From Ascaris suum (taxonomy: Eukaryota; Nematoda; Chromadorea; Rhabditida; Ascarididae): a stretch of DNA of 64,000 nt. Location: contig CM024175.1 of assembly GCA_013433145.1 (NCBI GenBank), forward strand, positions 11,974,914 to 12,038,913, given 5' to 3'. The translations under genes and the position numbers were made by a program. Shown here piece after piece: positions 1 through 12,426 of the stretch (positions are counted from its first letter, which is position 1; each line of letters begins with the position of its first letter). Below the pieces are notes generated by a model, which saw only the letters and a program-made list of their open reading frames with translations, had not been told where the DNA came from and did not search any database.

Positions 1-3000
1 AGCCTTTTCGTCGATAAACTTTATGGTGACGGTTTCTCATCTAGTACATACTTCACCACCATTTGCCATACAGCTCCATTTAACGTTCTCTCATTTTTCA
101 GAAGTGAACAAAGAATGTTCGATATACGCGACCACGGCCCACCGAAATACACCTGGAAGAAAGGAACTGCACCGGAATTTCACAAATTATGCACCATGAC
201 CCCAAACAAACTCTGAAGTGAATGCAGCTATCAGAACGTACTTGCATATCAGTCCTACGGTTGCGTTCTCGAGGTTGATTCTCCGAGTTGTGGTGTTGCA
301 AGAGGGGATCATTTTTGTGGCGGCCAAATGTGCGACGAACGTAAACAGCGGCCTAAACAGCGCCGAGCCGCGTGGACTATCCAGACAGTCGACCACCTCC
401 TCAATAGAGCACATCGCACGAAGACATTTCACTGTGCCTGCCAAAGCAACCAAGCGCATCGCATCACTACCTACAATAAAGCAACACTTCACAAACCATC
501 TTTCATCTCACATGCCAAACATGCATCAACAGTTGCTTTATAAACAAGAAATACATGCTATCACAAAGTCGGTGCCTAAGGTTAACTAGGCTTAGAAAGT
601 TGAACAAAAGTCGTAAGAAACCAGCTGACTATACATAACAGCTGCCGGGTCACAGATGCATTCATTTTTTTTTCTTCAGGCAATGAATAAATAGTATGAG
701 CTATCATCATGAATTTTGCGCACTTAAGCAACAAAACAACCAATTCGAGTTCCAGTGAAGAGAGAGCAGCTATTGGTAACCAACGTCTATTGTGACGTAC
801 CGCAATATGCGCGGTTCCTTCCTTTCCCACACAAGCGGTAGTTGAAAAGCGAGAACTTGTTGTTTTGAAATTACTACCTCAATAGTAAGTAGCTGAGAAT
901 ACAAGACGAAAGGTTACGAGTAAGCATTCGTATATATGCAACAACTGCAAAGCCTCAGTGATTTACCTTTACCTCTAAAGTGCAAATAATGAGTAAGAAA
1001 TATCACGGCGAAGGTCGCGCAACAGGAAGCAAGAAAATAGAAGGGGGTCAAGCACTTACCTTCAGCTTATCAGAAGACATTTGCAGTCACTTTTCAACCT
1101 TACGCAAAAAGCAATGAGGGAGATGCATTGTCATACAATTATTATTCTAAATTGAGAAAACAATAAATATTGAGAAATAAAAATGCACAAAGTCAGTCAC
1201 CCATGGCTGTTGAATTATGGACGTTCCTGAAGTTTGAGGCTGCGGATAAAACCACCAGTTGGGCTTAGCAAACGTTATCAATGTACCTCATTTGCTCCAG
1301 AATCGTATGCAAAATATCATCCCATCAATTTACTTTCTCGCGCCGATGCCGCATCCTGCTTATCAGTAACTTCTTTCGTCAAGGCTCTTGTCGAGTCTTG
1401 CTGGTATAAACAGATACAAAATGCGGAACTCTCAAACAAGTTCAGTATTGCTCACTTCTAACATATCAAAACGGACACCAAACAGCATTCAGTGAATCAG
1501 ATGACGAAACTTCATACAACGTAATCGCAAGCACAGTCTAATGCTGCAAGGTTGAAGTTGATAGCAAGGAACGCACAGCAGTTGCCTACTGACACGTACG
1601 CCCCACGACTGTCGTCGGTTCCAATGAAGGTATATCACCTAGAAATTGAAAGCGTTTAAAGTTACTACGATAAAAATCTTGGAAATTAGTTCTACGCATT
1701 CAGTAATGGTGGACAAAAGTAAAAGCATAGTGTTTCATGAAATGAAACAATAGGAAGCGCTTCTTGAGCAAGTGAGTGCTTGCAAAATGCTTGTAGAATA
1801 ACCATTTTCACGCGTGCCACTGAAACCTAGAAATCGTAGTGCATGAGGAAGTTGTGTGGGTGTACATCGAATGAGAGAGCAAACTAACCAGGAGGGCGCC
1901 TCACATATCGAAGTTCTCCATTTCGAGCCCACATTTGACGCGACATCGCATAGTCGCCTGCAATTCTTCTGTTCATTCCAGCTCAGGCTTCCATAAATGC
2001 TACAGCAGGAAGCTGAATTCAGTAGCCGTCAGCCACTAGCTTATGTGCGTAAGGCAAGCAATATCCTAGCACATCTCCGCGTGAGTATGCTCCTTTGAAT
2101 GAGCCCATTGGCCAACTATTTACATACTGAGCCGAATGAGATGCTCACAACTATCTTACCAACTGAATTGGCGTATGTGATATCACTTTATTCAATAATC
2201 GTTCACTTAACCAATCATCCTGTAATTAACGCCCCAACCGATTAACCACTCACTCAACTCCCATCACTCTTGATGAACCTCATCCATATTCACGTAGAAC
2301 CTAGCACATGCCTTTGATTAACTTCAGGAGCCAGCAGAACGAGCATAGTACGCATAGAAATCAAGAGGTCAAAGAAATGGTCCTTTCCTGTTTACCACAA
2401 CAAATATGCAAAATACGTTAATAAGCTCTTCGAAATGTGCAAAAATAAAAACTTCAGAGATGGCCGCAGCAAACGGCCACTAGTTGATAAAAGTGTGTTC
2501 ACGTATAGACACAGCAGTACAGATACAGTCACGTCTAATATGGTAAGGTCGATAATGCGTCATCGATGTAATTTTTCGAAAGGGTTTACTACCGATGTTC
2601 CAACACATAAAAACCCTTGTCAACGTGAGCACCTGCAAAAACTTCAAGTCTAAGACGAAAAATGGAGGTGAGGCGAACGCAGAAGGAAAAGACCAATGAC
2701 GACGGAAGGGAAGGATGGGCAAAAATCATAACGAAAAGAGGAGAATGCCTGCCAAGAGTGCACTCTAAGTAATTATACCACATGATCTTTCACTTCTTAA
2801 AATGCGCTACTAGGTGGTCTTTTCCTTCTGTTTCCTATGATTCTTGCCCAAGTATCCATGGTCCAATCCTCCCTTGCTCACCCCATCTCCAGCCCTCTCC
2901 TAAATTTTATCCCCTACGGGTGCACATTTGCCTAATGATGATTGTCTAATGGTCCCGTACGTCAACTATAAAAACTTTCGAAGCACGTACATCGACTATG

Positions 3001-3637
3001 CGTTGTCAGTCTTATCACATCACACGCAAACGCAAACCGTTCCTTCCCAGCCAAAAAGTGGCCTCAAAAAACCTTAACGACAACAACGCCTTGATAATGA
3101 AAAAAAAAGAAACAGCTGCAAATGGGCCACGAGAAAAAAATTTTTCAAAAAGTTACGGGATCAGCTTGGTGCCAATTTCCACACAAACTGCGACCGTATC
3201 GTGATGCATGTCCTCATCGCTATTGTTGTTCCAGATCGCACATGACGCCGACCACATGAGAACAGCGACAGTTAAGTAAGGCAACAACTGAATGAAGTGC
3301 TTTTCACAGTCTTAAAGCTATTGTTCATCACTGCAGCACTACGACGGCAGACAGTAGCAACAAGAAACAATCACTGCCTTTAGCACTCAATCCTCTCAAA
3401 AAAAAATTTTGGCAAATTTTCAGAGCTACAATTTAAAGCCTTGAAGTTGCCAACGTCTTCTTTTTCCAGCATACCCTGCTCCAAACTACCTCTCTTTGTT
3501 AATTATCGCGTAGGTTTTTGTTCACTTCTAAGTCTCTTCGTCTCTTAAGGCCTGCTCTTTCAGGTCACTGAACTATAGGGAATAGGAGCAAAGAAGCTGA
3601 ACCTGTCTAAGCAACATATTTACGCCATCGGCGAGAT

Positions 3638-3714
3638 ACTGGAAGCTAGGAGCAGGGTACGGATCAAATCAGAACAACCCCATATCCCCCTCACTGGAAG
3701 CTAGGAGCAGGGTA
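3638..3714. repeat. Spaced 22-bp direct repeat
   Basis: The same 22-bp unit, containing GGAAGCTAGGAGCAGGG, occurs at 3638-3659 and 3693-3714. Each copy is followed by a related AGAACAACC stretch, so the duplicated unit is about 55 bp with diverged edges. No coding role is apparent. Confidence 0.85.
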
Positions 3715-4348
3715 GGAGAACAACCATCCCCTCCCCTCCTCCCCCCCCACATAGAGCAGGCAGGAGATTTGGTTAAGAAAATATGCCCACATGATATTAT
3801 GAGTGAACGAAAAACTGAAAAATGAAAAAGCATGGTAGCGGTCATAGGGAACGCCAGGTACTTCAACAAGCACATCAGTGCAGCATGCACATGGCTCACC
3901 GCCAAGTAAATGCGCAACAGGACTTTAGTGTCACCTATAGAAAAAAAGTTTAGTTCAAACTAATAACACGAACCTGTTGATTATATGGGAATAAGAGAAT
4001 GGATGACAATATTGAAGTGATGCCAGTGAGTAATTGTCGCTGCCTCAATACTTGCAACTGATGTTTCACGTGTACATGTGTACGCGTACCTTCAGTGGCT
4101 TTGGAGCAAAGCGTGAAAATCACTTCTGGTAGCCAATCAAGAGATTTCGACGCAACATAGCGACCTTGTGCTGAAAAACACAAATGCAACATAAACAACA
4201 CGAATCCCTAGAAAGGCGCAAACATCCACTGCTGGCTAAATAGGGTGCACTATGTAGATCTTTACAGTGCAGCATGGGAACTGTTGCATGGTAAATCCTC
4301 AGCACCGCGCTATTATTCGAGGAGATAATTGCTCTGCTTGAATATTTT

Positions 4349-4391
4349 CTCTCTCGCGGTCATTAAGCTCCGTCTAGTGACCGCGAGAGAG
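4349..4391. repeat. Perfect 14-bp inverted repeat (hairpin)
   Basis: CTCTCTCGCGGTCA at 4349-4362 is exactly complementary to TGACCGCGAGAGAG at 4378-4391, with a 15-nt loop. The GC-rich arms stand out in AT-rich surroundings. It could be an excision scar or terminal fragment of a small element, or a structured RNA. No flanking gene assigns it a function. Confidence 0.85.
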
Positions 4392-5469
4392 GAGATATCG
4401 CAACATATTCCAATGCTCATTGCGGGCGATTTGAAAATCCCAATGCTTCTGAAGACTTCAATCCCTCATCCTCCTCTCTAGATCGTGGAGTTCAAATTCA
4501 ACCACCTCTAAATGCTGCTACCATCTGCCTATAAAATAAAGCTAGATATAGAGAACGGTATGAAGTGCGCACTATAAACAATATTCGTGCAAAATTTGTT
4601 AGAACGTTATGATGAGAACAGTCATCGTCAGCTAAAGGGTCGTCATCAACCTGCATGTTACATCAGCTAACGCTCATACTTTGCTCCATTCAGTGTGATA
4701 CTCAAAGTGGAGGTGCATCGGACAAGCAGAAGGATTACAATCATGAGTTCACATTGAGCAGCGCTTACTTAGAAATTAACGTCTGCAGTGTATATTTGAT
4801 TGGACTTTATGAGATGCCCTAACTGCAATTTTGCATAACTGAATGTAAACGTAGAAATATCAAGTCTTCGAGAAAATTTGTTGACACTGAAAGTTGTTGC
4901 AAAATTTACCACACAATTTTGCAATGCAATCGCCTGAATGCAATGCAAAATGCATACATTTTACAAGCGATCAGTTGTATAGAAAAAGCACTTATGCAAC
5001 AAAACACTACTTTTGCAATATTTCATTGCTCTTGAATACTGTTGTAAAAAACATTTTTTAATAGGTGGAATTGAAAAAATCACAATTTTTGCACCATCTT
5101 GGGTACGCATTCCCCTGAACATTTTTGATAGTATTCTTATTTGCGTTATTACAGCCATCCTCAGCAATTTGATAATCTCATTACAATCCCGAGAGAGAAC
5201 CTTTTTACCAAATTTCACTGGTACTCTACGAATTAAATTGTGAACTATCATTAAAACAATAGCAATCAACTTACGATATTCTACGACCGATCGATCTGGC
5301 GAGCTTATGCGAGGGGCTTGATCACTGAGTGACGACGGTACTTTAGAATAGGAAAAGAACGCATTGTGGCTGCGAAAAAGTTTTCATTTGCTATAAGAAG
5401 TTAGAAATTATGCAAGTTACATATTTACTGTATATTCATTATTACTGCAGAATAATATGGCACGATGAA

Positions 5470-5630
5470 CGTTGAATCAGGAAAATTTTCGTTGAATCAG
5501 GAAAAGTCATCAGAAATCGGAAAATGGAAACCTTTTGGAAACGAAAGCCTGACTTCGGTGTCATTTTCATTTTCATGCAACATAGGAAGTGAAATTTGTT
5601 TTCAAGGTAAGTGAAATTTGTTTTCAAGGT
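5470..5630. repeat. Two short duplications (16 bp and 22 bp)
   Basis: CGTTGAATCAGGAAAA is present at 5470-5485 and 5490-5505. A 22-bp unit containing GTGAAATTTGTTTTCAAGG is tandemly duplicated without mismatch at 5587-5608 and 5609-5630. The second pair abuts exactly, as expected for a recent slippage duplication. It lies just downstream (minus sense) of the last recognised coiled-coil exon. Confidence 0.85.
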
Positions 5631-5730
5631 CTACTCATATGTCGTAGTCGTGGTGAACGAAGCGAACATCGAGGAAAGCAAAGAAAAACTCTACGTAGTG
5701 TTTAACGCATACGAAAAAAAAGTCACTCAC

Positions 5731-5925
5731 GTCCGATTACATAATCGAAGCTACCACTCTGTGGATTAATTGCTGCATTAGCGCTCGCAATTCCACTAAT
5801 GTTTAGTCCAAGAGTCCCACTTCCAATTTTACTGAGGTCGCTAATGTAGATTCTATCAAGGGCATCTCGACATCTCAACCTTTCGTTGTTCAGTTCTTCA
5901 CGTATAATGCTCATTGGGTTTCCAA
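5731..5925 (-). CDS. Coiled-coil gene exon, near the C-terminal end
   Basis: The exon is bounded by an AG acceptor just above 5925 and a GTGAGT donor just below 5731, and it is open throughout. The first third is helical and charged (IIREELNNERLRCRDALDRI). The rest is a non-helical Gly/Ser/Ala/Asn-rich tail (SGTLGLNISGIASANAAINP), which suggests the end of the coiled-coil rod. It is the lowest-coordinate, and therefore most 3', exon recognised. The good donor implies at least one further exon that was not found. Confidence 0.5.
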
Positions 5926-6463
5926 CTGTTTGATGCGATTCTTTTTGATCCGATCGCGATTCTCAGTTATCCTTTCTAGCTTCAATTTTCGAAATTATTC
6001 CGCTATAAATACAACTAATCTCACGAACGCAATATTTGGCAAGGAAGAAAAGGAAATTAAATAAAATAGCGTCTCAGCGTAAGAGTAAGTCCACACTGCA
6101 GGGTAATCCCCACTGTCGGGTTAACAACACCTCTCTGAGAGTTTCTCCATCACTTGCACGTTGAGAGCGATAAGTGCAATGATATGTGCCAGTTGAGGGT
6201 AAGCACGCTATTTTGCATGAGAAAGTGAATCCACTACATTTCGGATTTTAACATTTCAATGCTCCTTAAGGAATATGAAAATTTTAACCGCACTGACCCA
6301 ACTGTCGGCCGTGATAGCGATTGTAACAGAGAGAATTAAAGCAAAAAATATGCGAAAAGTCGTCTCTACACTGCTAATGTTGGTATTCGTTCCGTTGGCG
6401 TACACTGAATATGCATCCGAAATAAGGATGCATCTGAAAACCAAGCGAAGCAATCGTGATTAC

Positions 6464-6574
6464 CTGTGCTTTTTCGGCGTCTATCGATTGCACAAATCTA
6501 TCACGTTCCTCTTTTCGTCTGTTTTTGAGAGCAATCAGGCGATTTCCATTGTCGGATTCGCGTTGAACGATTTG
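6464..6574 (-). CDS. Coiled-coil gene exon, intact
   Basis: The exon runs from a TAG acceptor to a CAG|GTAATC donor and holds exactly 37 open codons in phase 0 at both ends. It contains NGNRLIALKNRRKEERDRF followed by VQSIDAEKAQ, strongly charged and helix-forming. This resembles rootletin segments in which N..L...L.....ERD patterns recur. It is one of the clean exons of the set, so the gene is not uniformly broken. Confidence 0.6.
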
Positions 6575-7857
6575 CTATTGTAGTTGAGCGCAATTGCGGC
6601 ACAATTCCTATAAGATTTTTAAAGTTTCTCTTTAAAGACACATTCATTCCATTAAAACAATTAGAAACAAGGAGAAAAGGTGTAATTTAACAGGTTTTCG
6701 TCTTTTCTCTTCGAACGGATTTCAACAGATCCGGAACATCATACGTGTCCGATGACAAACTGTATCACGCTCGGAAATTTTCGACTTCTGGCTAGTTGCT
6801 AATTTGTGATTGCAATCATGCCTCACATATTATGAAAACTTTTATTGATGTGTAACAAAAAATGACTCCTTTGTCACTTAACACACTATTATATAACACA
6901 GTGAAATCTTACTGCTACGATACAAGAGAGAATGTGTCATAATTACCCTATGGCCGCTCATGGCGTCATTGCCCAACGTGGTCATATTGATTTCTGTTGC
7001 TCTAGTTCATATATCACTGATATCTCATCTAATTAACCCCCAGTCCCTTCAATCCCTTCTCTTCAATCAAGTTTGTTTCAAATATTCGCGGAAATTGCAA
7101 CCAGTCGAGCGTACTGCAAATCAAATGACCCAGAAAAATGACAATTCCACGTTTTTTTTGTTAATACTAATCTATTGTTTCGTCTTTCATGGATCGTTCA
7201 GGATCTTTTCATTTCCCCACCCTTTAGCTCCCTTTCGAATTTTTATCCATTTTCATGAACTAATACCACTAGTTCCCTTTTTTCTTCACCTAACACCGTC
7301 AGCCTATTTCATAAGCTAATAAAAAAGCGTCCTATGACAGGCCGCGCAACCTGCGCTGTTACGTTACATTTGTCTGATCGATAAAAGACTCAATAATTGA
7401 TGCGATAAGCATTTAACGTTCAACTTATCTGTGCAGCAAGTTTCGTGAGGTGTGCGAGCTGATGCTCAATTCTTGCATAAAACTTCAACGTTTTTTGGCC
7501 GGACGAACGCAAATTCCATCAAAACCTTTCTGATATTTAATCCCTACAGGTTTTCCTAAGGTTGAAAAATTCACGTATAAAAGCTACTATATGAAATCAT
7601 TTTTGGCTTAAATAATACTCAGCATATTTTCCTGCCTTAGGTATTGTGGCTCGCAAATTAAAGCGACCCATAATAAACCAATACATTTTAACGTACCACT
7701 GCAAAGATATGTCGCTTCCACAATTTGTTCTGCAAACGCAAATATAAATAGAGCATGCTAATAGGAAGTTAACTGTAGGAAATACGGAACGGTTTCGACG
7801 GATATGCCGATGCAATAAAAAAGTCGCTATACAAAAAAGTTAAGAAGCCTACTTTAC

Positions 7858-7916
7858 TTTCACGCACAAGAGCATTGAACGAGCGTTTGATAGCCTCGAA
7901 TTGTGGTACGGTTTCA
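7858..7916 (-). CDS. Coiled-coil gene short exon
   Basis: A 59-nt exon with a CAG acceptor and a GTAAAG donor. It reads ETVPQFEAIKRSFNALVRE with one split codon at each end. The frame is open and the peptide is amphipathic. Its size and strand fit the surrounding chain of exons, but on its own it is too short to assign. Confidence 0.4.
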
Positions 7917-8584
7917 CTGAGTATGCTTTTCGGCTTTTCGCTTTTCAGTCTCTAACTAGAAATAAATTAATAAATAATCTTGCTGCAATAAAATTGACAA
8001 GAACTAAAATTTCATTAAAAAATGACGATTAAGGGGAAGGATTCTAATTGCTCATATTTGATGCGACGACTAAGTTTTCAATAGCTCAATAAATAAGATT
8101 GAAATAACCGCTAAAAAGAGCTCTCATCCCACACAAATCTTCTTCTCAATTAGAGCAGACTATTCATATTTAGTGCACTTCAAGCATTCATGCAAGGTGA
8201 ATATCAGGTATAAAATCGTATTGAGGTTATGCGTATGTCAGGGTGAGCGTAAGCATTCAGAGTTCTACATTATACAGCTTTGCATAGAAACCTATGGGCG
8301 ATGGAACCGTGATTGGCCTCTATAATTCTGAGAATGGCTACTGCAGATTGTGCGTGTAAATGCGAATTACTGTAAACAGCTACTGCAAAACATTGTTATT
8401 AAGGGATTACTGTAGAAATTGACTTATGCGTGAGAAGTCATAACGTATGAATATTTTACACCACTAGGAAACATACAGGGATTGATGGGAATCCTATGAG
8501 TGCCCTTTCAAATGGGAAAAAAAGATTTTAACTAACGATTTGGCCTTCAAGAGCAAATCTCGTCTGTTCGTCGAAATTCCTTAG

Positions 8585-8720
8585 CAATTCACATCCGGTC
8601 CTCTAGGCTTTCGCTAAATCTCTTTTCATTCTGTTCACATCATCTCTCAATTCTGCGCTTCTACCCTCACCGCTTTCCAATCTCGCAGTTAGTTCCTCAA
8701 CGCATCGTTAAGATTCTGCA
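8585..8720 (-). pseudogene. Coiled-coil exon with in-frame TAA and TAG stops
   Basis: One minus-strand frame reads VEELTARLESGEGRSAEL then RDDVNRMKRDLAKA, a clear coiled-coil segment. It is the best match of the set to the rootletin pattern of SE.....ELR..V..L...LA.A. A TAG at 8603-8605 follows AKA, where the pattern would continue with a charged residue. A TAA lies about two codons before the segment, near 8709. No splice donor explains the TAG. Either the exon has decayed or the sequence carries errors here. Confidence 0.45.
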
Positions 8721-9039
8721 ATTTTCGACAGTATTTTAGAAAGCGACAATGGAGATATCATGCTATTGACTCATGGCGCCAACACGAATATTCGATAGTT
8801 GTAGCTCACTATAGACGTAAAAAAACACGTTTTTGCTGGAAAACGATCAGAAGTTGATGGAATCAAGTAGGAATGAGGACGTCGTCTTCTTGATAGAAAG
8901 CTTGCTCCGCTTGTCGAGAAGAAATGGAACAAGCATCTTCACGCTACTGTCCTAAAAAAAGAGCAAATTTGTTTGTGACAAAATTGTTGCAAAATCTTTT
9001 CTGACATTCTCCTTCAAAAGATGTCATAAGTGCATTAAA

Positions 9040-9192
9040 TCATTGTTCCTCTTCATCACTTTCATGTAGCTTACTTTGCGCTTGTATTCTTGCCATGTCC
9101 CATTTACTCTTACGTTCTCGAGGCGTCTTATTATCGTTTTGTGAATTCTTCAAATCCACTTCCAACGTCTTCACTTGCTCTTGAATTTGCAT
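9040..9192 (-). CDS. Coiled-coil gene exon or 3' end
   Basis: The segment follows a TAG acceptor just above 9192 and is open for 50 codons to a TGA at 9040-9042. The first part, MQIQEQVKTLEVDLKNSQND, is typical coiled coil; the remainder (KWDMARIQAQSKLHESDEEE) is also helical and acidic. The TGA may be a real terminator of one isoform, or the exon may splice out before it. No strong donor was seen inside. Confidence 0.4.
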   Translation of the reverse strand: MQIQEQVKTLEVDLKNSQNDNKTPRERKSKWDMARIQAQSKLHESDEEEQ

Positions 9193-9752
9193 CTATTTTC
9201 TCTCTTTTCCCATAGAGAGGTAGGATCCTGAACCCGAGATTAAATAGCGTATGTATTCTTTCAGCAAGAAATGAGGATCCGATTGCCCTTATGTAATCAA
9301 AATTGCCATCTTTATAATATACAATGAATACCAAGTAATACCATTTCCTTATATGAGATATGAAGGCAATAACACAAACATGAAAAATAGCCCAGAGAGA
9401 GCAATAACCTCGAAAGTGTGCAACTGAGAGAGAAAATGAGTAAAAGTAAGTAAATGATCGGGTATTTCACGCAGACCATTTGGGCACCCTCCTAGAACCT
9501 CATCTTTTTCACTGATTTATGCCTTATCGGCTATCCAAGCACTCCAGCCTACCAACATCCAACCAATTCGGCCCAAATTCTACCAAAATTTTCCAGCAAA
9601 TCCGATGCTATCAGAAACAAGGTGCATAACAAAACGGGAATGATGCTATATTGGCAACAACGAAGAGAAACAAAACCATCCTCGTTGATCCAATAAGCTT
9701 GAATTATATCAAAAATAGTAGTGAAACGAACATTCAGGCATGTGATTTGCAC

Positions 9753-9893
9753 CTCCTTTCCACGAATCTCGAGATCGAACGCTGAAATCTTTGACTTCAA
9801 GCTACATTGCTCTTCATCGCGTTGCTTCAATGCCCTCTTGAGATTTGAGAAGCTCTTTAGCCGACGCAAGTTTCACCTCTGCTGCATGTCGTG
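9753..9893 (-). pseudogene. Coiled-coil exon with a one-base frameshift
   Basis: After a good acceptor (AATTTCAG) the frame reads HAAEVKLASAKELLKSQEG and then meets a TGA. Shifting by one base at that point restores a long helical reading, ALKQRDEEQCSLKSKISAF then DLEIRGKE, ending at a possible GAG|GTGCAA donor. Both halves look like one continuous coiled coil, as in rootletin rods. This argues for a single indel near 9838, either a mutation or a residual assembly error. An alternative donor near 9732 would add seven residues. Confidence 0.5.
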
Positions 9894-10539
9894 CTGAAAT
9901 TGAAAAAAGACAGACTCAATCTTGCTTTCGGTGAAATCGAACAAATTGAGTGGAGGAATAAAAGCAATCAGGAGCTCGCGAAACCTTAGAATATTTGTGG
10001 TAACTTTGTTCGCATTAACTGAAGTTTGGTGCAATAATTTCTACCTCAATACTCGGAACGTAAGACATGAAATAGTTGGGAACCAAGAAAACGCTAATGT
10101 TTTATGAAGCAGATCGCAAAGATCGCTTCCAAAAGCCTCCAAGGCAGCAGTATAAAATGAACATAGCCGTAGGGGCATTCGATTTATATCACCGCTGCCT
10201 TAGTTTCAATCTATATGCGTATGTCGTTCATTTTTCCCATCCCATGGGCTATCTGTAAGCAGAGTCAACAAAAATTGGTTTTTATATTTGCGAATTCTCG
10301 CTTCCTTAGGTTTCTTATAGGGCTACATTCAACACTAAACATATCTATATCACCTTCTTCAGCATCGGCAGTTCTTTCTTCGACAGACTTATCAGTGATT
10401 CCTGTTTAGTGACTGTAATATGGCTATCACAAGTATTTCGCTGTAGATGACCGAATGAGTCACGATAATCGTTCTATAAACAAATAAAAATGAGGTTATG
10501 ATGCACCACAAACGGCGCAACAATGCATGTCTATTCCAG

Positions 10540-10603
10540 AAACACTTGATGCTTATAAAAACGACATCGAAGTGGCTTACGAAGGTCGGTTACAAGAATA
10601 TAG
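10540..10603 (+). CDS. Orphan coiled-coil exon on the plus strand
   Basis: A 64-nt segment sits between a strong acceptor (CTATTCCAG) and a strong donor (TAG|GTAAGC). It reads TLDAYKNDIEVAYEGRLQEY with split codons at both ends, a charged helical peptide similar to lamin/intermediate-filament or rootletin rods. It lies in an intron of the minus-strand coiled-coil gene but in the opposite orientation. No partner exons on the plus strand were found nearby. It may be an inverted fragment of the same gene. Confidence 0.4.
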
Positions 10604-11105
10604 GTAAGCTATAGAAAACCCTTTCTAGCTTACTTTCATGAATGGTTTTATGAGTAATCATCTTTTTCCATTCACCTTCTACACAACAAAAATTTGAAGG
10701 AAAAACTCAGTCATTGGCGAGCGACAGTTAAACGGCATTTTCAAACATAAGCGGTGTATATACTAATGAGGGAATTAAGCAGGCAGCATTAAGCGGTAAG
10801 TCACAACTCGCATAGATATAACTAATGGTAAAAGGGTGAGAGAGGGAAAGCAGTCAAGTTGAACAAGGAAACTCAAGAGGCGACTGCAAACTTCTTGACG
10901 AATGAGAGAAATTTTTCAATACACCTGAATGTAATAGGTCATTGAGCCATTTTAATAATTAACACGTATAACAACAAGTTATACCACTGTGATGAAATAA
11001 AATATTCGACGTATACCGAACTCTATAGTTTCGAGTTTACAAATAGGGTTTCTTTTAGCAAGGCTGCCCCCTTTGATATTAAAATCCAAAAGGAATACCA
11101 CAAAC

Positions 11106-11150
11106 CTTTCCTTTTTCAAGTTTCTGCATACGACTTAGAAGCTTTTGCAC
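11106..11150 (-). CDS. Possible small coiled-coil exon
   Basis: One frame reads VQKLLSRMQKLEKGK and ends at a GGAAAG|GTTTGT donor. The upstream boundary is uncertain: several AG dinucleotides could serve as acceptor. Strand and character match the flanking exons of the coiled-coil gene. The peptide is short, so chance cannot be excluded. Confidence 0.3.
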
Positions 11151-11927
11151 AGAAACGTCGATAGTGCGATATCAATTGCACCTGCAATATTCATTTGAAG
11201 GCAATTTTTAAAACGCATAAATATAGGATATTATAAAACAGAACTTTTTAAAGTTGAGTTCACAAAATTCTTTGAATTTTTCAGAAATTTCAAAATTATA
11301 TATGAATGTTTAAAGTTATTCTGCCTCATCCGATGAAATAAATGATACAGCAAATCCTATTTGTTGTAGAGATCTGTTTGTAAGTCGCAATGGAAATAGC
11401 TTTCAAAAGTTTTTTCATAGCACGTATGTCGATGGAAGGAAAGTGAAAGATTCATGACCTTCACAAACGTTTTAACGAAGCTCAAAAATCAGGACAAATT
11501 TTTCGATTCAACAATGCCGAAGGATTATTGACGGAGATTGCATGTAGGACGTTTAAAAATTCGATTACGCAGAACATATTTGTGCACAAACAGATGATGA
11601 GGAGTGCACGAACATCATACGCTCTCACCGTCAGTGTGGTGTACTTCAGAAGCTGTGTATTTAGTTAGACGATATTGGTATTGCTAAGGAAATAAATCAG
11701 AATTTATGATTGGAATACTCTCAATTCCTTTCGAAAAATTACCGTGGACGCTTGGGATATTCAAAAGTCTTCCTTCTTGGAATATGGCGACAAAATAAAC
11801 AACAAATAATCACTGGAAACATTAGAGTTTTTCACGCAATTAATTTTGAATAAGTGGGAGTGTTTATTTGCTATAAGCAAGTTATTTAAGGCTGCGAAAA
11901 CAATTTTCCTCAAAGTTGCCCACTCAC

Positions 11928-12064
11928 CACTTTCGGATACAAGAGAACGGCTGATAATCGACTGGAAAGGAGAGAGAATCACGATTCGTTTCACGATCTT
12001 TAACAATATTAAGATATTCTTGTTGTAGAGTTGCTGAACGCTGCTCAGCAGTTTCGAGATGAGA
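11928..12064 (-). CDS. Coiled-coil gene exon following 12427-12642
   Basis: The exon starts after TTTTTAG and ends at a strong GTG|GTGAGT donor. It begins in phase 0, matching the phase-0 donor of the exon upstream, so the two join cleanly: DLR then SHLETAEQRSATLQQEYLNI. This L-ETAE-R...LQ.EY.....DRE..RDSL pattern is typical of rootletin-type rods. Near the end a one-base shift gives a more helical reading (PFQSIISRSLVSESG) than the straight frame, so a small indel may be present. Confidence 0.5.
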
Positions 12065-12426
12065 CTAAAAATCAACCTACTTCAAATTAAGATGTAGTGG
12101 AATTACTGGGTCTTGAGTATCTCAAATTCATTCAAACGTTACTTCGGCCAATATAAGGTCCACCACATATGTGGGCGTTTTTATTTACTTCATGGAATTT
12201 TTAGCTTTATCTCTAAACAACGATTCATCACTGAAGGAGTTGTGCCTCTATCTGAAGGAAACTTGGTTTCGAAAGATTTAGCTTTCTATGAAAGTGCAAA
12301 AAAATAACGATTTAAAGACCGACTTGAGCTAGAATATCTGTGAAAATAAACACGTAATGAAGGTCTTCCATGTTTCTGACAGAAGAGGGATCGATTGAAT
12401 CGAAAGCTTGAAGGAATCGGCATTAC

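Larger units (their letters stand above)
1..5730. other. No gene recognised; AT-rich sequence with short repeats
   Basis: Read on both strands. Short open frames occur (for example about 100 codons on the minus strand at 187-492), but none shows a recognisable domain or a convincing chain of exons. The structure present is a spaced direct repeat near 3.64-3.71 kb, a strong 14-bp hairpin at 4349-4391 and two small duplications near 5.47-5.63 kb. Low-confidence exons could be hidden here. Confidence 0.5.

Noticed and set aside
187..589. Overlapping open frames of about 100-120 codons on both strands at the left edge
   Set aside because: Both strands are open over the same bases, no domain is recognisable and no splice-site chain supports either.
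6960..7319. Plus-strand 119-codon open frame
   Set aside because: It is hydrophobic and T/C-rich as expected from biased composition, shows no domain and has no partner exons.
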